Source of the DNA: CBDAPU01 sp965198875
GTDB taxonomy: Bacteria > Pseudomonadota > Gammaproteobacteria > Eutrophobiales > Eutrophobiaceae
NCBI GenBank assembly: GCA_965198875.1
Contig: CBDAPU010000001.1
Coordinates: forward strand, 1,054,001 to 1,118,000
Direction of reading: 5' to 3'
Length of the DNA: 64,000 nucleotides
The position numbers and the translations under genes are program-made. This document shows, piece after piece, positions 25,608 through 34,881 of the stretch. Under the pieces are notes generated by a model. It was given only the letters and a program-made list of their open reading frames with translations, was not told the DNA's origin and did not search any database. Position 1 is the first letter of the stretch. The number at the start of each line of letters is the position of its first letter.

Positions 25608-25638
25608 CCCTGCCTTTAGGATTTTCACCCCCTCTACT

Positions 25639-28413
25639 ATGGAAAAAACATACGACCCCAAATCCATTGAATCCCGCTGGTATGAAACCTGGGAGAGCCG
25701 AGGTTATTTTATGCCTGGGGGGGGTGGGCGCAGTTACAGCATTGCACTGCCGCCGCCCAATGTAACCGGCAGCCTGCACATGGGGCATGCATTCCAGCAG
25801 ACGCTGATGGATATCTTGATACGCTACCATCGCATGAGGGGGGATGACGTCCTCTGGCAATGCGGTACCGATCATGCCGGGATCGCCACACAAATGGTGG
25901 TAGAGCGTCAACTGCAAGCGCAGGGCACATCGCGGCACGACCTCGGTCGTGAGAGATTTATCGAAGCCATCTGGCAATGGAAGGAGCAATCCGGCAACAC
26001 GATAAGCCGGCAATCACGACGTTTAGGCGCCTCCATGGACTTCTCGCGCGAGCGCTTCACTATGGATCCCGGGCTTTCAGAAGCGGTGCAGAGCGTCTTT
26101 ATCCGTTTATACGATGAGGGATTGATCTACAGGGGCAAGCGATTGGTCAACTGGGACCCGGTTTTGCATACGGCTATCTCTGATCTGGAAGTCCTGGCAG
26201 AAGAGGAAAAGGGGCAACTTTGGCACATACGCTACCCGCGCACCGATGGCGGGGGTCATGTCATCGTGGCGAGCACACGGCCGGAAACCATGCTGGGTGA
26301 TACGGCCATCGCCGTTAATCCAGATGATGAACGTTACCAGGGCATCATCGGCCTTGAGGTGACCTTGCCCCTGACAGGACGCACATTACCGATCATTGCC
26401 GATGACTACGTCACGCCGGGATTCGGCAGTGGTTGCGTTAAAATCACACCGGCCCATGATTTTAACGACTATGAAGTCGGGCAACGACATCATTTGCCCC
26501 TCATCAACATTTTTAACCGGGATGCGGCCATTAACGAAAATGCCCCGCCAGCCTATCAGGGCATGGATCGTTATGCTGCACGGGAGAGAATTGTTAACGA
26601 TCTGCAAGCACAGGGGCTTATTGAAAAAACAGAGCCGCACAAACTCATGGTGCCCCGGGGAGACCGCTCCGGCGCCGTGATAGAGCCTTACCTGACGGAT
26701 CAATGGTACGTAAAAATCCAGCCGCTGGCGGCGCCCGCCATCGCCGCTGTTAAAGAAGGTGATGTGCGTTTTATTCCCGAGAGCTGGTCGAAGACCTATT
26801 TTGACTGGATGCACAACATCAATGACTGGTGCATCTCCAGACAACTGTGGTGGGGTCATCGCATTCCGGCCTGGTATGATGAGAGGGGCCAGGTATACGT
26901 TGGCGAAAATGAGGCGCAGATCAGGGAAAAATACCATCTCGATAGTACGCTCAAGCTAACCCGGGACCCGGATGTGCTGGATACCTGGTTCTCATCGGCG
27001 CTCTGGCCTTTCTCAACACTGGGCTGGCCTGAGAGCACCGATGAGTTAAGCCGCTTCTATCCCACCCGTGTCCTGGTTACCGGTTTTGACATCATTTTTT
27101 TCTGGGTCGCGCGCATGCTCATGATGGGGCTCAAGTTTATGGGCGAGGCGCCGTTTAAGGAAGTCTACATCACCGGCCTGGTCAGGGATGGCGAGGGGCA
27201 AAAAATGTCCAAGTCCAAAGGCAACATTTTAGACCCGCTGGATTTGATCGATGGTATTGAGCTCGACGCCCTGGTCAAAAAACAAACCACCGGCCTCATG
27301 CAACCGCAACTGGCGAGCAAAATCGAGCAGGCCACCCGCCGGCATTTTCCACAGGGGATCACTGCATTTGGCACCGATGCACTGCGCTTCACCTTTGCAC
27401 AACTCGCCACACAGGGACGGGACATCCGCTTCGATACAGGGCGGATCCAGGGATACCGCAATTTCTGCAATAAACTCTGGAATGCCGCCCGTTACGTTTT
27501 CATGCGTGTTGAAGGGCAGGCCATCGATATGACCCATGCAGAGACAGCGCCGGGTTTGGCCGAGCGCTGGATCAACACCTGTTTAACCCAAACTATCGGT
27601 CAGGTGGAAAAAAGCATTGCGGCTTATCGTTTCGATCTGGCCTCACAGGCCCTGTATGAGTTTACCTGGGACGCCTATTGCGACTGGTATCTTGAGCTCT
27701 CGAAAACCACTTTAGATAACCCGACCGCATCTAGCGCACAAAAGCGAAGCACATTACAGACCCTGTTGATCAACCTGGATATTTTATTGCGCCTGTTGCA
27801 TCCGTTCATTCCGTTCATCACTGAGGAACTGTGGCAAAAAGTCGCACCGCTTTTAGGAGAACAGGGCGACAGCATCATGCTGCAACCCTATCCCGTGAGC
27901 ACGGACATTACCGCCGATGAGGCCACGCTCACCACTGTTGACTGGCTCAAATCCTTCATTCTTGGCGTCAGGCGCATTCGTGCACAGCGGGATATCGCCC
28001 CTGGAAAAACCCTGGCGCTACTTGTCAAGGGTGGCAATGATAAGGAGAAACAATGGCTACAACAACACCGTGACTATATCCACACACTGGCGAAGGTGGC
28101 GACCATCTCACCTGCCGACAGCGCTCCAGAGGACGCGGTTGCGGCCCTCGCCGGGGAGATGATCATTTTAATCCCGCTGGCGGACCTCATCGACCCCAAA
28201 GCCGAGATAGAAAAACTGGAAAAAGCGCTGCACAAAAAGCACATGGAAAAACAGCGGATCAGCAAAAAACTGGACAACAAACACTTCATCGACAAGGCGC
28301 CGGCTGACGTGATAGACAAACAACGCGCCAAACTCACAGAGGCAAGTGGTACCATCGCCAAACTCACAGAGCAACGGGAACGTATTCAAAAACTGATCGA
28401 CCGTCATGTTTGA
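25639..28413 (+). CDS. valS: Valyl-tRNA synthetase
   Basis: A 924-residue class I synthetase. The HIGH-type motif is PPPNVTGSLHMGHAF near residue 35, KMSKSKGN marks the second nucleotide-binding loop, and the editing domain (STRPETMLGDTAIAV) and a C-terminal coiled coil (KIEKLEKALHKKH-like segment) are complete. It charges tRNA-Val. A run of eight G residues at 25717-25724 encodes part of PGGGGRS near the N-terminus. Its end overlaps cysE by eight bases. Confidence 0.97.
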   Translation: MEKTYDPKSIESRWYETWESRGYFMPGGGGRSYSIALPPPNVTGSLHMGHAFQQTLMDILIRYHRMRGDDVLWQCGTDHAGIATQMVVERQLQAQGTSRHDLGRERFIEAIWQWKEQSGNTISRQSRRLGASMDFSRERFTMDPGLSEAVQSVFIRLYDEGLIYRGKRLVNWDPVLHTAISDLEVLAEEEKGQLWHIRYPRTDGGGHVIVASTRPETMLGDTAIAVNPDDERYQGIIGLEVTLPLTGRTLPIIADDYVTPGFGSGCVKITPAHDFNDYEVGQRHHLPLINIFNRDAAINENAPPAYQGMDRYAARERIVNDLQAQGLIEKTEPHKLMVPRGDRSGAVIEPYLTDQWYVKIQPLAAPAIAAVKEGDVRFIPESWSKTYFDWMHNINDWCISRQLWWGHRIPAWYDERGQVYVGENEAQIREKYHLDSTLKLTRDPDVLDTWFSSALWPFSTLGWPESTDELSRFYPTRVLVTGFDIIFFWVARMLMMGLKFMGEAPFKEVYITGLVRDGEGQKMSKSKGNILDPLDLIDGIELDALVKKQTTGLMQPQLASKIEQATRRHFPQGITAFGTDALRFTFAQLATQGRDIRFDTGRIQGYRNFCNKLWNAARYVFMRVEGQAIDMTHAETAPGLAERWINTCLTQTIGQVEKSIAAYRFDLASQALYEFTWDAYCDWYLELSKTTLDNPTASSAQKRSTLQTLLINLDILLRLLHPFIPFITEELWQKVAPLLGEQGDSIMLQPYPVSTDITADEATLTTVDWLKSFILGVRRIRAQRDIAPGKTLALLVKGGNDKEKQWLQQHRDYIHTLAKVATISPADSAPEDAVAALAGEMIILIPLADLIDPKAEIEKLEKALHKKHMEKQRISKKLDNKHFIDKAPADVIDKQRAKLTEASGTIAKLTEQRERIQKLIDRHV

Positions 28414-29110
28414 GAGGGTAAGAGAAGACATACAAGTCGTGTTCGATCGGGACCCGGCGGCACGCAGTGCGGCGGAGACACTCATCAGTTGTCCGGGCCT
28501 GCATGCGATTTTGTTTCATCGCCTGAACCACTGGCTGTGGATGAGGAAATGGTACTTGATCGCACGTTCTACCGCACACCTATCACGCTTTCTCACCGGT
28601 GTGGAAATCCATCCCGGGGCCAGGATTGGTCGTCGGTTTTTCATTGACCATGGCATGGGTATTGTCATTGGCGAGACGGCCGATATTGCAGATGATTGCT
28701 CCGTTTATCATGGCGTCACCCTGGGCGGGACAACCTGGCGAAAAGGCAAACGCCATCCAACCTTAAAACAGGGCGTGATCATAGGCGCCGGGGCGAAAGT
28801 GCTGGGGCCGATAACACTGGGTGTAAACTCAAGGGTCGGATCAAATGCCGTTGTTGTTAAAGATGTGCCCGATTACGCCACTGTGGTCGGTATACCCGGC
28901 CACATCATCGCCAAAAAACCCGAAAACGAAGAGGAAAGCAAAGAGGCGGAGCGCGCCGCCATGGCCGAGAAGATCGGCTTTGACGCCTATGGCGCCAGCA
29001 AGGATATGCCTGATCCCATACAAAATGCCCTGGACGCCATGTTAGATCACATGCACAAAGTAGAGAAGGAAATGGAAGAGCTACGGAAAAAACCGGGCCG
29101 AGAAGATTAA
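28406..29110 (+). CDS. cysE: Serine O-acetyltransferase
   Basis: A 234-residue left-handed beta-helix acetyltransferase. The hexapeptide repeats begin at GVEIHPGARIGRRFFIDH and continue through GIVIGETADIADDCSVYHGV and LGGTTW. It makes O-acetylserine, the precursor of cysteine. It is of the short form that lacks the long N-terminal domain of E. coli CysE and is often associated with iron-sulfur cluster genes. The SUF operon lies 1.3 kb downstream. The ATG lies inside the end of valS (eight-base overlap), so translation is probably coupled. The last 60 residues are charged and helical. Confidence 0.93.
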   Translation: MFERVREDIQVVFDRDPAARSAAETLISCPGLHAILFHRLNHWLWMRKWYLIARSTAHLSRFLTGVEIHPGARIGRRFFIDHGMGIVIGETADIADDCSVYHGVTLGGTTWRKGKRHPTLKQGVIIGAGAKVLGPITLGVNSRVGSNAVVVKDVPDYATVVGIPGHIIAKKPENEEESKEAERAAMAEKIGFDAYGASKDMPDPIQNALDAMLDHMHKVEKEMEELRKKPGRED

Positions 29111-29178
29111 GAGACGGACTTAGAATGCGAGAACTCTCGCCCATCAGCCATCCACGCCTTTCGAGTCTGAGGGTGGCG

Positions 29179-29808
29179 CTAGACGGACACGCCGGGACGG
29201 GCGCTCACCTGTGCAAACCAGCGTTTCAAACTCGCCTGGGAGTCATCAATGTGCAGCTTTATCCAACTGGCAAACTCCACGCTCACAAATGCGGTGATGT
29301 CAGCAAGGGTAAATTGCTCACCACAGATGTATTCTGATCCGCCCAGATGTTTGTCCAGCTCCGCTAAAAAATACTGCGCGCGCGCTCTGCCCCGCCCAAC
29401 CAGCGCCGGGATCTGGCTTATTTTGTGCGGGCCGGTCAGCGCACGTTCCTGAAGCCCTTTCGCACGGTTACGGAAGGCCTCGGCGATGGCGAGGAATCCT
29501 TCATATTCAATGCGGCTGTTCCAGGATAAAACAGCCGCTTTCTCAATCGGGTTTTGGCCCATCAGTGAAGGGGCGGGTTGCAATGCTTCCAGATAACAGG
29601 CAATACCGATATTCTCTGTAATGGTGGTTCCATCATCTAGCTCCAGCACTGGCACCGTGCAACGGGGATTGATTTTCTTAAACGGATCAGAGAACTGCTC
29701 GCCATTGCCCAGGTCCACCTGGATCGACTCAATATCCAGGCCCTTCTCGGCAATAAAAATACGGGCGCGCCTTGGACTGGGGGCAGTGGCGCAATCGTAG
29801 AGCTTCAT
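29179..29808 (-). CDS. Glutathione S-transferase
   Basis: A 209-residue soluble GST. The thioredoxin-like domain begins MKLYDCATAPSPRRARIFI, the cis-Pro segment is NPRCTVPVLELDDGTTITE, and the helical domain ends with FTLADITAFVSVEFA. It should conjugate or reduce small molecules with glutathione; the substrate is unknown. It converges with cysE. The gene is preceded by about 650 bases with no other gene. Confidence 0.88.
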   Translation of the reverse strand: MKLYDCATAPSPRRARIFIAEKGLDIESIQVDLGNGEQFSDPFKKINPRCTVPVLELDDGTTITENIGIACYLEALQPAPSLMGQNPIEKAAVLSWNSRIEYEGFLAIAEAFRNRAKGLQERALTGPHKISQIPALVGRGRARAQYFLAELDKHLGGSEYICGEQFTLADITAFVSVEFASWIKLHIDDSQASLKRWFAQVSARPGVSV

Positions 29809-30398
29809 CTGATCAGATCTCCTTAAATCTCATACCTGCGGCACATAAGCATTGAAGACCTCGCATCATACATGATGGCACAGTCGCCATTTTTAACTAA
29901 GCCTAAGGCGCATTAAGGCCACGGGTTACCGGTCGGGTATCGTGAGTAATAGGGTTTTATCTTTGATGTTTGCCTGCACTCCTATCGTTTTACCCAACGG
30001 TGTGAAGGCGTAGCCGATGATAGTCATTTTTGCGCTAAATTGCTATCTGTCTGCGATCCTTGTCAATGCGGCCGAATAGTGGATTGAAAGAAGATCGAGG
30101 AAGGTGATCAGGCGATCGCAGGGGCAAGCATGAAAAGCAATTATAAAGATTATCAGTCGCTCATTCTCCGATGATGATCGAAGGAGCATTGAACTATTAC
30201 CTTACGTTACCCCTGAAACCCATACTGAGCAGGACACAGGTATCCTGAAACCGGCTATTTTATTTTGCCCATTGGCCACACCGGAGGCCATGTTTTACGC
30301 CCATGCAACGCCGGGATGCGCGCGCATACCTTAGGATATATTCCAGTATTAGCCATTTATTAACCCTGCCCTGCCGCCTGATAAAAACAGTCGGGGAA
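29809..30398. other. Long gap with no gene seen
   Basis: About 590 bases between the GST gene and the IscR site. The longest ATG-started frames are 14-25 codons and lack ribosome-binding sites. One stretch (about 30144-30333) is open for some 60 codons without a start codon, which could be a decayed gene or chance. No repeat or RNA was recognised. Confidence 0.5.
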
Positions 30399-30423
30399 AT
30401 ACTTGATTAAAATACTCAGATAT
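30399..30423 (+). promoter_or_regulatory. Type-1 IscR binding site at the iscR-suf promoter
   Basis: A 25-base near-palindrome, ATACTTGATTAA followed by AATACTCAGATAT, that matches the published type-1 IscR consensus (ATASYYGACTRWWWYAGTCRRSTAT) at all but two positions. It contains a -35-like TTGATT (30403-30408), as in the E. coli iscR promoter, with TAACGC (30425-30430) as possible -10. It lies 46 bases before the iscR start. IscR carrying a [2Fe-2S] cluster should bind here and repress its own operon when iron-sulfur supply is sufficient. Confidence 0.75.
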
Positions 30424-30469
30424 GTAACGCTATCGCCTTTAACCCTTTTTAACCCCTCGGGTGAGCCCC

Positions 30470-30919
30470 ATGCGATTAACGACAAAAGGACGCTACGCCG
30501 TCACGGCCATGCTGGATCTGGCCCTGCATGAGAACTCCGGGCCTGTCAGGCTGACTGATATATCCAATCGGCAAGGGATCTCGTTATCGTATTTAGAGCA
30601 GTTATTCTCACGCTTGAGAAAGAGCGGTTTGGTGTCCAGCGCCCGCGGGCCGGGCGGTGGTTATCACCTGCAACAGGCCGCCACGGATATATCCGTAGCG
30701 GACGTCATCCGTGCAGTGGATGAGCAGGTGGATGCGACCCGTTGTGGCGGTAATAAAAACTGCCAGGCGGATCAACCCTGTCTTACCCATGATCTGTGGG
30801 AGAGCCTAAGCCTTCAGATCACGACTTTCCTGAGTGAGATTAGCTTCTCTGATCTGGTGCAACAACAGTCGGTGAGGCAGGTCCTGGCAAGACAGGAACA
30901 TCTGCTTGTACGTATGTAA
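30470..30919 (+). CDS. iscR: Rrf2-family iron-sulfur regulator IscR
   Basis: A 149-residue winged-helix regulator starting MRLTTKGRYAVTAMLDLAL. The recognition helix is in SLSYLEQLFSRLRKSGLVSS. The [2Fe-2S] ligands are present with IscR spacing: Cys, five residues, Cys, five residues, Cys, and the His of CLTH. An in-frame GTG at 30461 exists, but the ATG at 30470 matches the family and has GGGTGAG upstream. It heads the suf genes instead of an isc operon, and a type-1 site precedes it, so autorepression through cluster sensing is likely. Confidence 0.92.
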   Translation: MRLTTKGRYAVTAMLDLALHENSGPVRLTDISNRQGISLSYLEQLFSRLRKSGLVSSARGPGGGYHLQQAATDISVADVIRAVDEQVDATRCGGNKNCQADQPCLTHDLWESLSLQITTFLSEISFSDLVQQQSVRQVLARQEHLLVRM

Positions 30920-30942
30920 TGAAAAATATGAGGTATCGTTCA

Positions 30943-31296
30943 ATGTCACATGATCACATCGCCCTGACCGACCGCGCGGCGGCCCATGTAAAAAACTATC
31001 TGGCCGGAGAAGAGGGCGGGCTTGGCCTTCGGGTGGGCGTAAAACCGACCGGATGCTCAGGCTATCAATATGTCATAGAGGCCGCCGCAGCGGTGCATGA
31101 ACATGACGCGTCATTTCAAACCAATGGTGTGACCGTGGTGGTGGATAAACAAAGCCTGCGATACCTGGCCGGCACCGAGCTGGATTTCGTAAAGGAAGGC
31201 TTGAATGAAGGATTTAAGTTTCACAATCCCAATGTCAATGAAACATGCGGTTGTGGTGAGAGTTTCAGCATCACCGATCAGAATAACGAGGAATAG
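30943..31296 (+). CDS. sufA: A-type iron-sulfur carrier
   Basis: A 117-residue HesB/IscA-family protein. The three cluster-binding cysteines are in KPTGCSGYQYV and the C-terminal ETCGCGESF. It receives a cluster from SufBCD and delivers it to targets. The frame begins at an ATG that overlaps the iscR stop (30919, TAATG), but the ATG at 30943 (MSHDHIALT) has GAGGT eight bases upstream and matches the family start. It lies four bases before sufB. The name sufA rests on operon context; by sequence ErpA or IscA are hard to exclude. Confidence 0.88.
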   Translation: MSHDHIALTDRAAAHVKNYLAGEEGGLGLRVGVKPTGCSGYQYVIEAAAAVHEHDASFQTNGVTVVVDKQSLRYLAGTELDFVKEGLNEGFKFHNPNVNETCGCGESFSITDQNNEE

Positions 31297-31299
31297 AAC

Positions 31300-32748
31300 A
31301 TGACGAGCCAGACCCCTGAAGTGGCAGAGTTGGTTCATAAAGAATATGAACATGGGTTCGTAACGGACATCGACACAGACACCGTTGCGCCCGGACTCAA
31401 TGAAGAGGTCATCGAACTCATCTCCACAAAAAAAGCGGAGCCGGATTGGCTACTGGCATGGCGCTTGCAAGCCTATCGCCACTGGCTACACATGTCGGAG
31501 CCGCGCTGGGCGCATGTGCATTACCCCCCCATCGATTATCAGGCCATCTCCTATTATTCGGCGCCAAAATCCCGGGCCGATGGCCCGCAAAGCCTGGATG
31601 ATGTTGATCCAAAACTGCTGGAGACCTATGAGAAACTGGGGATCCCCTTGCATGAGCAGAAAATGCTGGCTGGCGTGGCTGTGGATGCGGTGTTTGACAG
31701 CGTATCCGTGGCGACCACCTTCAAGGAGAAACTGGCTAAGGCCGGCGTCATCTTCTGCTCTTTCTCGGAGGCCGTAGAAGATCACCCTGAGTTGGTGCAA
31801 AAATACCTAGGCACTGTTGTGCCTTTCGCAGACAATTATTATGCGGCGTTAAACTCCGCGGTGTTCACCGATGGTTCGTTTTGCTATATCCCCAAAAACA
31901 CGCGCTGCCCATTGGAGCTTTCAACCTATTTTCGGATTAACGCGGCCAACACCGGGCAATTTGAACGCACGCTTATCATCGCCGATGAAGGCAGTTATGT
32001 GAGCTACCTGGAAGGCTGCACGGCGCCCATGCGTGATGAAAACCAATTACATGCGGCGGTGGTGGAGCTCATCGCGCTGGATAATGCCGAGATAAAATAC
32101 TCCACGGTGCAAAACTGGTATCCGGGCGATGAGAATGGCGTCGGTGGGATCTATAACTTCGTCACCAAGCGCGGTGACTGCCGGGGGATGAATGCAAAAA
32201 TTTCCTGGACGCAGATCGAAACCGGCTCGGCGATCACCTGGAAATACCCCAGTTGTGTGTTGCGCGGTGATAATTCCATCGGTGAGTTCTACTCCGTCGC
32301 CGTCACCAATCACTTTCAACAGGCCGACACCGGCACCAAGATGATACACTTGGGGAAAAACACCCGTAGCACCATCATCTCCAAAGGGATCTCCGCCGGC
32401 CAGGCGCAAAACGCCTATCGGGGTCTGGTCAATATCGGCAAAGGTGCGGACAATGCGCGCAACTACACCCAGTGCGATTCATTGCTGATGAGCGATACCT
32501 GCGGCGCCCATACCTTCCCCTATATCGAAACGAAAAACGCAACGGCGATGGTTGAACACGAAGCCACAACATCAAAGATCAGTGACGATCAATTATTCTA
32601 CTGTCGTCAACGCGGCATAGACGAGGAAGACGCCGTGAACATGATCGTAAACGGTTTTTGTAAAGATGTGTTCAAGGAGTTGCCAATGGAGTTTGCCGTT
32701 GAGGCGCAGAAACTCTTAAACATCACCCTTGAAGGTGCGGTGGGATAA
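31300..32748 (+). CDS. sufB: Fe-S scaffold subunit SufB
   Basis: A 482-residue SufB, the main scaffold of the SufBC2D complex on which clusters are built. Characteristic segments include GVDAV-like VAVDAVFDSVSV, SYFRIN-like STYFRINAANTGQFERTL, NWYPGDENGVGGIYNFVTKRG and the C-terminal EEDAVNMIVNGFCKDVFKEL. Length is normal. SufC follows after 52 bases. Confidence 0.96.
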   Translation: MTSQTPEVAELVHKEYEHGFVTDIDTDTVAPGLNEEVIELISTKKAEPDWLLAWRLQAYRHWLHMSEPRWAHVHYPPIDYQAISYYSAPKSRADGPQSLDDVDPKLLETYEKLGIPLHEQKMLAGVAVDAVFDSVSVATTFKEKLAKAGVIFCSFSEAVEDHPELVQKYLGTVVPFADNYYAALNSAVFTDGSFCYIPKNTRCPLELSTYFRINAANTGQFERTLIIADEGSYVSYLEGCTAPMRDENQLHAAVVELIALDNAEIKYSTVQNWYPGDENGVGGIYNFVTKRGDCRGMNAKISWTQIETGSAITWKYPSCVLRGDNSIGEFYSVAVTNHFQQADTGTKMIHLGKNTRSTIISKGISAGQAQNAYRGLVNIGKGADNARNYTQCDSLLMSDTCGAHTFPYIETKNATAMVEHEATTSKISDDQLFYCRQRGIDEEDAVNMIVNGFCKDVFKELPMEFAVEAQKLLNITLEGAVG

Positions 32749-32800
32749 ACATCAGGCCGGGAAAACCACGGCATAAAGGCCACTCTTTAAGGATAAATAC

Positions 32801-33556
32801 ATGCTAAGCATAGAAAATCTCAACGTCAGTGTGGCCGGCAGGCCCATACTCAAGGGCCTGAACCTCGCCGTCAATAAAGGTGAAGTCCACGCCATCATGG
32901 GGCCGAACGGCTCAGGCAAAAGCACGCTGGCCCATGTCCTGGCCGGGCGCGATGGTTATGGGATCGAGGCGGGCGCTGTGTTATACGATGGCGAGGATAT
33001 CTTTCAATTATCGCCGGAAGAGCGGGCGCGAAAAGGCATTTTCCTGGCCTTTCAATACCCGGTTGAGATCCCGGGCGTGAACAACATCTATCTTCTAAAG
33101 GCCGCCGTCAACGCCATTCGGGTTCACCGGGGTGAGGCCGAGCTCGACGCCGTTGATTTCCTGAAGCTGGTGCGAGAGAAGATGCAGCTTGTGAAGATGG
33201 ATGAGACCCTGCTCAACCGCGCCGTCAACGAGGGCTTCTCAGGCGGTGAGAAAAAGCGTAACGAGATTTTTCAAATGGCGGTGCTGGAGCCCCGGCTGGC
33301 CGTGTTGGATGAGACCGACTCGGGGCTTGATATCGACGCCTTGAAAATCGTCGCCGATGGGGTGAACACACTGCGTCATGCGGAGCGCGCCATCGTCCTG
33401 GTGACCCATTATCAACGATTATTAGATCATATCGTCCCGGATTACGTGCATGTTTTATCCGACGGCAAGATCATTAAATCAGGCGGGCGTGAATTAGCCA
33501 TAGCGCTGGAAGAGAAAGGCTACGACTGGGTGCAACAAGGGGCAAAAGCCCCATGA
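32801..33556 (+). CDS. sufC: Fe-S assembly ATPase SufC
   Basis: A 251-residue ABC-type ATPase that drives SufBC2D. Walker A is GPNGSGKST near residue 36, the signature is GFSGGEKKRNEI, Walker B is LAVLDETDSGLD and the H-loop is LVTHYQRLL. It overlaps sufD by four bases. Confidence 0.97.
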   Translation: MLSIENLNVSVAGRPILKGLNLAVNKGEVHAIMGPNGSGKSTLAHVLAGRDGYGIEAGAVLYDGEDIFQLSPEERARKGIFLAFQYPVEIPGVNNIYLLKAAVNAIRVHRGEAELDAVDFLKLVREKMQLVKMDETLLNRAVNEGFSGGEKKRNEIFQMAVLEPRLAVLDETDSGLDIDALKIVADGVNTLRHAERAIVLVTHYQRLLDHIVPDYVHVLSDGKIIKSGGRELAIALEEKGYDWVQQGAKAP

Positions 33557-34881
33557 GCGAGGCCGCCATCAGTCATTATCTGTCCGAGTTTGAGCGGTTC
33601 AAATGCGATCAGGACCCTGGCTGGCTACCGGAGCAACGCACCGAGGCATTGGCCTACCTGAAAAATAACGGATTTCCCACACGCAAAAAGGAGAAGTGGA
33701 AATACACGGACCTCGCACCTCTTTGTCGGCGAGAGTTCACATTGCAACAATCGGCTCCGGCACAGGTGGATGAAGCGTCTGTCGATGATTTACGTCTGCC
33801 GGGCCTGGCGTGCATCGATCTGGTTTTTGTTAATGGCCTTTACTCAGCGGCGCTCTCTAACCTCAAGGCAACTCCAGCCGGCGCCGTGATCTGCTCTTTG
33901 GCTGAGGCAAAAACCGCAAGAGCCGACAGGTTAGAGCAACTCTTACATACCGCCAGTGAGAACATTGACCACGCCTTCACGGCCTTGAACCTGGCTTTTC
34001 TCAATGATGGTGCGTTGATCTGTATCCCGGATGGGGTTGAAGTGAAAAGACCCGTCAACATCATTTATCTGTCGAATAACACCGGGCCCACCATGTCGCA
34101 CCCGCGCAATGTAATCGCCCTGGGCAGAGGCAGCAAAACCACCATCATTGAGACATATGTCGGCATGGAAGATGTTGAATACTTCACCAACACCCATACC
34201 CAGGTGCTCGCCGAGGACAATGCCCATCTTGATTATTATAAAATCCAGCAGGAAGGCCGCCGCGCCTATCACATCGGCAACACAAAAATAACCCAGAGGA
34301 GAGACAGCAAAATAGACTGTCATTCGCTGTCCTTTGGTGGCGCCCTGGCGAGAAGTGATATGGATGTGGTGCTCGACGGGCCGGGCGCAGAGATCCATCT
34401 AAATGGTCTTTATTTGACGAACGGCCGCCAGCATATGGACAACCAGACGTTGATAGAGCACAAACAGCCGCACACAGGCAGTCATGAGCATTATCGGGGC
34501 GTCTTAAACGGTCGCTCGCGTGCTGTGTTCAATGGCAAGGTCATCGTCCATGAGCGGGCGCAAAAGACCGAGGCCCATCAATCCAATGCGAATTTACTGC
34601 TCTCGGGTGAGGCCGAGGTGAATACCAAACCGGAGCTTGAAATATACGCCGATGACGTGAAATGCAATCATGGGGCGACGGTCGGTCAGCTTGACGATAA
34701 TATGTTGTTCTATTTGCGTTCACGGGCCATCGATAAAAACACGGCGAAAAGCCTGCTGATCTACGCCTTTGCCGATGAGGTGATGCGTGATATGAAATTA
34801 CCTGACATGCGCGCCCGCCTTGAGCGAAGCGTTGCCGGCGGGTTACCGGACGCCGATCTGATCAAGGCGTTTATGCGATGA
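33553..34881 (+). CDS. sufD: Fe-S assembly subunit SufD
   Basis: A 442-residue SufD, the partner of SufB in the scaffold. The N-terminal helical part (FPTRKKEKWKYTDLAPL) is followed by the beta-helix core (for example HYRGVLNGRSRAVFNGKVIV) and the C-terminal DDVKCNHGATVGQLDDNMLF with the conserved Cys-Asn-His. It overlaps both sufC and sufS by four bases. Confidence 0.96.
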   Translation: MSEAAISHYLSEFERFKCDQDPGWLPEQRTEALAYLKNNGFPTRKKEKWKYTDLAPLCRREFTLQQSAPAQVDEASVDDLRLPGLACIDLVFVNGLYSAALSNLKATPAGAVICSLAEAKTARADRLEQLLHTASENIDHAFTALNLAFLNDGALICIPDGVEVKRPVNIIYLSNNTGPTMSHPRNVIALGRGSKTTIIETYVGMEDVEYFTNTHTQVLAEDNAHLDYYKIQQEGRRAYHIGNTKITQRRDSKIDCHSLSFGGALARSDMDVVLDGPGAEIHLNGLYLTNGRQHMDNQTLIEHKQPHTGSHEHYRGVLNGRSRAVFNGKVIVHERAQKTEAHQSNANLLLSGEAEVNTKPELEIYADDVKCNHGATVGQLDDNMLFYLRSRAIDKNTAKSLLIYAFADEVMRDMKLPDMRARLERSVAGGLPDADLIKAFMR

